Source of the DNA: Tsuneonella dongtanensis
GTDB taxonomy: Bacteria > Pseudomonadota > Alphaproteobacteria > Sphingomonadales > Sphingomonadaceae
Direction: 5' to 3'
Assembly (NCBI RefSeq): GCF_001698205.1
Contig: NZ_CP016591.1
Coordinates: forward strand, 2,046,001-2,110,000
DNA length: 64,000 nt
Numbering within the stretch: position 1 is the first letter of the stretch; each line of letters starts with the position of its first letter. Shown here piece after piece: positions 59,526 to 64,000 of this stretch. The notes below the pieces were generated by a model. The model ran no database searches and was not told where the DNA came from. It saw only the letters and a program-made list of their open reading frames with translations. The position numbers were made by a program, and so were the translations under genes.

Positions 59526-60784
59526 CAGGTCTTCTCGAATTTGTTGCGCAGGTAAATGGCGAGCCCGTTCATCACGAGCAGGAACAGCAGTAGCACGATA
59601 ATAGCCGCGCTTGTGCGCTCGACGAAGCCGCGGTCGATTTCATCCGACCACAGGAAAATCTGCACCGGCAGGACGGTCGCGGGCGATGTAAAGCCCGACG
59701 GCGGGGTCGCAACGAACGCGCGCATGCCGATCATCAGAAGCGGCGCGGTCTCGCCCAGCGCGCGGGCCATGCCGATGATCGTCCCGGTGAGGATGCCGGG
59801 GAGGGCAAGCGGCAGGACGTGATGGAACACGACCTGCACCGGGCTCGCGCCAATGGCCAGCGCGCCGTCGCGAATGCTGGGCGGCACCGCCTTGATCGCG
59901 TTGCGTCCGGCGATGACGATGACAGGCATCGTCATGAGCGCAAGCGTCATGCCGCCGATCAGCGGGGCCGAGCGCATGTTCGGGAAAATCCACAGGAAGA
60001 CCGCCAGGCCCAGCAGGCCGAAGATGATCGAAGGCACCGCGGCGAGATTGTTGATCGAAACCTCTATGAGGTCGGTCCAGCGGTTCTTGGGCGCGTATTC
60101 CTCAAGATAAAGGGCAGCGAGCACACCGATCGGGAATGCGAGCAGCAGCGTGACGAACATCGTCAACATAGAGCCCTTGAGCGCGCCCCAGATCCCGACA
60201 GCCTGTGGATCGGTCGCATCCGAACGCTCGAGGAAGCCTATGTCGAACCGGTTGGCGAGCTTGCCCTCATCCGAAAGGCGGTCGGCCAGCGCACGCTCTT
60301 CGGCCGAACCTTCGCCAGACAGGCCGGCGGCAAGGTCCGAACTTGCCGGAAGGTACATCGTTTCGGCACGGCGAAGGAGGCCTGGATCCTCCGCGATTGC
60401 TGCGGCCACCTCGCGCCAGGCGTCGCCGGACACCTCGGCTCCTCCGGCATCGCCCAGTTCCTTCGCGGCGAAGAACTCGATTACCTGGGGCAGGCCCTGG
60501 CCCTGCAGACTTTGCTGGATATCGACCGGGTCGGTCAGCGACGGGTCGAGCGAGAGGCCCGCCTGGGTGAAATCGACCGGCACGCGCAACTCGGCACGCT
60601 GGAACCCTCCGATCCCATTCGCGACCATGGTCGTCAGCAGGAACAGCAGAACCGCCACGGAGACGAGGATCGCCGTAAGCCCGAGCGCCTTGAACCGTCG
60701 CTCGGACGCGTAGCGCTTCTTCAGCCGGGCCTCGAACGCCGGCGTGCGGGTGGGGGCCCGGAAGGTTTCGGCCGACTCACTCAT
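59522..60784 (-). CDS. pstA: Phosphate ABC transporter permease PstA
   Basis: Inner-membrane permease. The 420 residues are over 120 longer than E. coli PstA (296). An N-terminal region has one helix ([22 protein letters not shown]) and a periplasmic insert of about 130 residues ([25 protein letters not shown] to [16 protein letters not shown]), typical of the DUF3333-containing alphaproteobacterial form. The permease core is intact ([87 protein letters not shown]). It overlaps pstC by eight bases. Confidence 0.95.
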   Translation of the reverse strand: MSESAETFRAPTRTPAFEARLKKRYASERRFKALGLTAILVSVAVLLFLLTTMVANGIGGFQRAELRVPVDFTQAGLSLDPSLTDPVDIQQSLQGQGLPQVIEFFAAKELGDAGGAEVSGDAWREVAAAIAEDPGLLRRAETMYLPASSDLAAGLSGEGSAEERALADRLSDEGKLANRFDIGFLERSDATDPQAVGIWGALKGSMLTMFVTLLLAFPIGVLAALYLEEYAPKNRWTDLIEVSINNLAAVPSIIFGLLGLAVFLWIFPNMRSAPLIGGMTLALMTMPVIVIAGRNAIKAVPPSIRDGALAIGASPVQVVFHHVLPLALPGILTGTIIGMARALGETAPLLMIGMRAFVATPPSGFTSPATVLPVQIFLWSDEIDRGFVERTSAAIIVLLLFLLVMNGLAIYLRNKFEKTW

Positions 60785-62162
60785 AGGCTTCACGGAACCG
60801 TTTGACGACGCGCAGGGCGATGAAGTTAAGCGCGAGCGTGACCATGAACAGGACGAAACCCAGCGCGAACGCGCTGAGCGTCGCGGGGTGATCGAAACTG
60901 CCTTCACCCGTCAGCATGGCGACGATCTGCACGGTGACGGTGGTCATCGCATCGAGCGGGTTGGCGCTGAGGTTGGCTGCCGTCGAAGCGGCCATGACCA
61001 CGATCATCGTCTCGCCGATGGCGCGGCTGACGGCGAGCATGACACCGGCAACGATGCCGGGCAGCGCCGCGGGAATGAGCACGCGGCGAATCGTTTCAGA
61101 CTTGGTCGCGCCCATCGCGAGGCTGCCGTCGCGCATCGCCTGCGGGACCGCGGCGATGCTGTCATCCGCCATGGAAGAGACGAACGGGATGATCATCACG
61201 CCCATCACGAGGCCGGCGGCGAGGGCGCTTTCCGAACTGGCGCCAGCGAACCCGATCGCCTGCGCCGCATCCCGGATTGCCGGAGCGACCGTAAGGGCGG
61301 CGAAATAGCCGTAGACCACCGTCGGCACACCGGCGAGAATCTCGAGGGCTGGCTTGAGCCACTTGCGCCACGACGGCCGTGCATACTGGGTCAGGTAGAT
61401 CGCGCTCATCAGCCCAAGCGGGATAGCTACGATCATCGCGATGATCGCGCCGATGAAGATCGTCCCCCAGAATAGCGGGATCGCGCCGTAACGCGTCGGG
61501 TCGGCCGAGGTGGGCGAGACCATCGGATCGGGCGACCACATCGTGCCGAACAGGAAGTCGATCGGCGAGATCATCCCGAAGAAACGGATCGTCTCGAATA
61601 CGAGACTGACGAGAATGCCCAGCGTCGTCAGGATGGCTACAAGCGACGCCACCAGCAGGACCGCGAGCACGGACCTTTCTACCCGGGTGCGCGCAGTGAA
61701 TTGCGGCTTGAGCCGGAGGAACGCGAAGGCACCCGCAGCCAGCGCTATGCCCAGCGTCGCGAGTATGCCGATCAGGCGGTAACGCGCGATCGCCGCGCGA
61801 TAGGGTTCGACCAGCGCCGCCGCATCCGGGTGGGTGGTAGTCGAAGCCACCCCGGTCGCGACCGCGCGGGCCTGCGAGAGAATCGCATTGCGCTGGAAGT
61901 CGAACGCCGGAAGCCCCGCCGCTGCCGGATCGGCGAGGACCGATTGCTGGACCAGGTTTGGCGCAACGGACGTCCACACCGCGGCGAATACGAGCAAAGG
62001 CACCGCGATCCACAGGGCAACGTACCAACCGTGGTAACTCGGGAGAGCGGCCAACCTCTGTCCCGCGTTGGCCTTGCGAAAGCCCCACGCCCGCGCACGG
62101 CCCGCCAGCCAACCCGCGAGCGCGAGGCCAATCGTCAGGAGAAGGAGGAGCGATAACGACAT
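60777..62162 (-). CDS. pstC: Phosphate ABC transporter permease PstC
   Basis: Second permease subunit. The 461 residues exceed the E. coli protein (319) by an N-terminal part with three helices and a periplasmic segment with LADPAAAGLPAFDFQRNAILSQARAVATGVASTTTHPDAAAL. The core shows PLFWGTIFIGAIIAMIVAIPLGLMSAIYLTQYARP, LEILAGVPTVVYGYFAALT and MRDGSLAMGATKSETIRRVLIPAALPGIVAGVMLAVSRAIGETMIVVMAA. The ATG 62162 lies 68 bases from phoR. A Pho box at the end of phoR is well placed for a promoter of pstC-A-B-phoU-phoB. pstS is not in the window. Confidence 0.95.
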   Translation of the reverse strand: MSLSLLLLLTIGLALAGWLAGRARAWGFRKANAGQRLAALPSYHGWYVALWIAVPLLVFAAVWTSVAPNLVQQSVLADPAAAGLPAFDFQRNAILSQARAVATGVASTTTHPDAAALVEPYRAAIARYRLIGILATLGIALAAGAFAFLRLKPQFTARTRVERSVLAVLLVASLVAILTTLGILVSLVFETIRFFGMISPIDFLFGTMWSPDPMVSPTSADPTRYGAIPLFWGTIFIGAIIAMIVAIPLGLMSAIYLTQYARPSWRKWLKPALEILAGVPTVVYGYFAALTVAPAIRDAAQAIGFAGASSESALAAGLVMGVMIIPFVSSMADDSIAAVPQAMRDGSLAMGATKSETIRRVLIPAALPGIVAGVMLAVSRAIGETMIVVMAASTAANLSANPLDAMTTVTVQIVAMLTGEGSFDHPATLSAFALGFVLFMVTLALNFIALRVVKRFREAYE

Positions 62163-62221
62163 TCTGAAGTGGTTCTATCCGCGAGGAGCCGGGCGGTCGC
62201 GTGGGCCAATGCGTAAGTTCT

Positions 62222-62239
62222 GTGACGGTTTCATGACAG
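62222..62239 (-). promoter_or_regulatory. Pho box upstream of pstC
   Basis: On the complement, CTGTCATGAAACCGTCAC matches two PhoB half-sites (CTGTCAT, four-base AT-leaning spacer, CCGTCAC) of the consensus CTGTCATAAATCTGTCAC. It overlaps the last codons and stop of phoR and lies about 60 bases before the pstC ATG, with the sequence TTCTATCC between. Confidence 0.75.
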
Positions 62240-63427
62240 TTCCTGCTCCCCGTCGCTGCTTAGCGGAATACGAACCTCGACCGTCGTTCCCGTACCGACT
62301 TTGCTGTCGATGTCGAGCCGCCCCCGGTGCCGCTCCACGATGTGCTTCACAATTGCGAGACCAAGACCCGTTCCTCCCGACGCGCGGCTGCGGCCCGGAT
62401 CGGTCCGATAGAAACGCCGCGTGAGGTGGGGGAGGTGCTCGGGCGCAATGCCATCTCCTTCGTCGCGTACGGTGAAACGCGCATTGTCGCCCTGGCCGTG
62501 TACGAGCGTGACGTGAACCGGGCGGTCTTCAGCCCCATACTTCAGCGCGTTGTCGACTAGGTTGCGGACCAGCTGCTCCAGCTGCTGCTGATCACCCCGC
62601 ACGACAAGGCCGTCCTCGAGCTCGAGCTCGACCCGCGTGATTCGCTCGGCACCCGCTGCATCGCGGGCCGCGCGGTCGACGAGCGGCTTTAGGTCGATCC
62701 GCTCGGAGGGCTGGTCGTGCTTTTCGGCCTCGATGCGCGACAGCGACATAAGGTCATCGACGAGGCCTTTGAGGCGCTTGGATTCGCGCAGGATGGTGCC
62801 GAGAAACTTCTCGCGCATCGCCGGGTCTGCGCCACCGTTCTCTTCTGCCAGTGTTTCGGCGTATCCGATTATGGATGCCAGCGGCGTGCGCAGTTCGTGG
62901 CTCGCGTTGGCGACAAAATCGGTGTGGGAGCGGCTGATGTCGGCCTCGGCCGTGCGATTGATCAGTTCGATGACCGCCATTCCGTCACCGAGCGGCTGAC
63001 GGCTCACGCGCCAGATGTCGTGACGGCGCGCCAGTCCCTTGACCGTGCGTGTCTCTGCCCGATCGAGCTGTGCGAGGGCAATCGCATCGGGGTGGCGCAG
63101 CGCGACGCGCACATCCTGATCTACGATATGGGCGCCAAGTACCTCGCGCGCCGCCTGATTGGCGATCACGATCCGGCCCTTCTCGGTGAGAAGCAGGGGC
63201 GTTCCGGAGTGCTCGATCAGCTCACCCATCGTGTCGCGGGAAAACCGCGGCCCGCCGTTGGCCGGCTGCACCGGCGGCGGTTCGGCGATCGCCAGCCACA
63301 GCGATCCCACCCAAAGGAGGAGGACTGCCAGCGCCAGCCAGGGTTGTTCGCCGAGAATCAGAAGTCCGATCGCGCCAAGCACCGCAAGGGCGATGCCGAG
63401 CCAGGGAAGGTTGCGACGCGGCTCCAT
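62231..63427 (-). CDS. phoR: Phosphate regulon sensor histidine kinase PhoR
   Basis: Sensor kinase pairing with PhoB. The 398 residues begin with two N-terminal membrane helices (LGIALAVLGAIGLLILGEQPWLALAVLLLWVGSLWLAI) and a PAS-like domain (ELIEHSGTPLLLTEKGRIVIANQAAREVLG). HisKA with His177 is in FVANASHELRTPLASIIGYAETL, followed by HATPase (NLVDNALKYGAEDRP, RDEGDGIAPEHLPHLTRRFYRTD, GGTGLGLAIVKHIVERHRG). ATG 63427 is preferred over the open frame reaching 63583, which would run into the tRNA-Glu gene. It is the first gene of the phosphate cluster. Confidence 0.95.
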   Translation of the reverse strand: MEPRRNLPWLGIALAVLGAIGLLILGEQPWLALAVLLLWVGSLWLAIAEPPPVQPANGGPRFSRDTMGELIEHSGTPLLLTEKGRIVIANQAAREVLGAHIVDQDVRVALRHPDAIALAQLDRAETRTVKGLARRHDIWRVSRQPLGDGMAVIELINRTAEADISRSHTDFVANASHELRTPLASIIGYAETLAEENGGADPAMREKFLGTILRESKRLKGLVDDLMSLSRIEAEKHDQPSERIDLKPLVDRAARDAAGAERITRVELELEDGLVVRGDQQQLEQLVRNLVDNALKYGAEDRPVHVTLVHGQGDNARFTVRDEGDGIAPEHLPHLTRRFYRTDPGRSRASGGTGLGLAIVKHIVERHRGRLDIDSKVGTGTTVEVRIPLSSDGEQELS

Positions 63428-63491
63428 CGGGGGCGGCCCTAGCGGCGCGCCAAGGCACGCGCCAGTCTCAAGACTGTCATATTGGATGATC

Positions 63492-63566
63492 TGGTGACCC
63501 CTACGGGAATCGAACCCGTGTTTCAGCCGTGAGAGGGCCGCGTCCTGACCGCTAGACGAAGGGGCC
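63492..63566 (-). tRNA. tRNA-Glu(CTC)
   Basis: A 75-base cloverleaf on the complement. The acceptor is GGCCCCT with AGGGGTC, the anticodon loop CTCTCAC has anticodon CTC, and the T arm is ACGGG-TTCGATT-CCCGT. Discriminator A and an encoded CCA follow. It differs from the copy at 63596-63670 at only two positions, one in the D loop and the first anticodon base. Confidence 0.95.
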
Positions 63567-63595
63567 ATCCATGCGAATGGCACGCGCTTTCCGGA

Positions 63596-63670
63596 TGGTG
63601 ACCCCTACGGGAATCGAACCCGTGTTTCAGCCGTGAAAGGGCCGCGTCCTAACCGCTAGACGAAGGGGCC
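63596..63670 (-). tRNA. tRNA-Glu(TTC)
   Basis: A 75-base cloverleaf on the complement with anticodon loop CTTTCAC, anticodon TTC, discriminator A and encoded CCA. It is 29 bases upstream of the CTC copy and virtually identical, so the pair arose by tandem duplication followed by a change at the wobble base. Confidence 0.96.
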
Positions 63671-63741
63671 ACGCCCGGAAGCGTGGCGGGCCCATTAGGG
63701 GCGGGGGGAAGCGCGGTCAACCCTGCCGCGCGTTCCCGCGC

Positions 63742-64000
63742 TCAATCTGCCCAGGCCGCATCTTCGATCTGGAGTTCCGCCTGTGGCCGGTCGCCCCAGT
63801 CGTCGATCTTGGCGCGCCCCGCGAGCCAGAGCGTGCGACCTCGAGATCCATGGATCAGGGCCTGACCCAAGGCCGTTTCCGCGGCACGGAAGGCGATCGT
63901 CTTGAAGCTTTTCCCGTCCATCCCGCTGGCAATCGCACGAACGTGATCGGTGCCGACGACATCGACCTTCACGAGTCGCACGGGGCCCACCGCGACGCGC
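63742..64000 (-). CDS. recJ: Single-stranded-DNA-specific exonuclease RecJ, C-terminal end
   Basis: Only the last 85 or so residues are inside the window; the rest lies past base 64000. The visible sequence (VRLVKVDVVGTDHVRAIASGMDGKSFKTIAFRAAETALGQALIHG, ending RPQAELQIEDAAWAD) matches the RecJ C-terminal OB-fold domain. The long stretch HVRAIASGMDGKSFKTIAFRAA, with its G-D-GK pattern, is characteristic of alphaproteobacterial RecJ. RecJ degrades ssDNA from the 5' end in recombination and mismatch repair. Confidence 0.8.
   Translation of the reverse strand, partial: RVAVGPVRLVKVDVVGTDHVRAIASGMDGKSFKTIAFRAAETALGQALIHGSRGRTLWLAGRAKIDDWGDRPQAELQIEDAAWAD

Noticed and set aside
1-64000. CRISPR array, insertion sequence, integrase or prophage
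   Set aside because: No regular spaced direct repeats, transposase, integrase or phage genes seen on either strand; tRNA genes are not flanked by integrase genes.

Overview
The window is a GC-rich, gene-dense stretch of an alphaproteobacterial chromosome. Gene content and local order (zapA-6S RNA-fau-DUF2842, GAAC-N7-GAAC LexA boxes, an XrtA-type PrsK/PrsR pair, ScfR-type regulator beside aceA, yybP-ykoY switch before a GDT1-family exporter) point to Sphingomonadales, most likely Erythrobacteraceae. I see no insertion sequence, prophage, CRISPR array or rRNA operon, and no gene-free stretch longer than about 230 bases. Two genes are cut by the window edges: mfd on the left and recJ on the right.

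Layout. 1-6.6 kb: repair helicases mfd and recG, with sdhE and a PLP-dependent decarboxylase between them. 6.7-9.0 kb: a TonB-like protein, a DUF411 protein, tRNA-Pro and thyA. 9.0-12.8 kb: a branched-chain 2-oxoacid dehydrogenase operon (E1 alpha, E1 beta, E2; no E3 gene). 12.8-15.3 kb: a secreted unknown, tRNA-Asp, DUF2842, fau, a 6S RNA candidate, zapA and a small coiled-coil gene. 15.5-21.0 kb: central carbon cluster tkt-gap-pgk-thioesterase-class I aldolase. 21.0-28.5 kb: thiE, an L,D-transpeptidase, an M23 peptidase, efp, an inositol-monophosphatase-family gene, tRNA-Leu, an ion permease and unknown secreted proteins. 28.6-31.9 kb: glyoxylate shunt aceA with a 58-codon companion gene and a divergent ScfR/RamB-type regulator. 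32.0-38.8 kb: polysaccharide and exosortase-associated group (sugar transferase, PrsK, PrsR, TPR lipoprotein). 38.8-44.0 kb: transporters, panB and an FMN-binding-fold protein. 44.1-54.6 kb: SOS mutagenesis region. 54.7-57.1 kb: envelope and transport genes and a manganese riboswitch. 57.3-63.4 kb: the phosphate regulon phoR-pstC-pstA-pstB-phoU-phoB. 63.5-64 kb: two tRNA-Glu genes and the recJ end.

The most interesting part is the SOS region. imuA-imuB and, 3.5 kb away from the end of imuA, a separate three-gene operon each start directly behind a LexA box. The operon encodes a radical SAM protein of the UDG-linked family, a two-domain DUF4130-UdgX protein carrying the UdgX crosslinking-His signature, and the error-prone polymerase DnaE2. 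In both promoters the LexA box overlaps the -10 element and ends exactly two bases before the predicted start codon, suggesting leaderless SOS transcripts. The radical SAM partner has no established function, so a LexA-controlled rSAM-UdgX-DnaE2 module is the best candidate here for a poorly described system.
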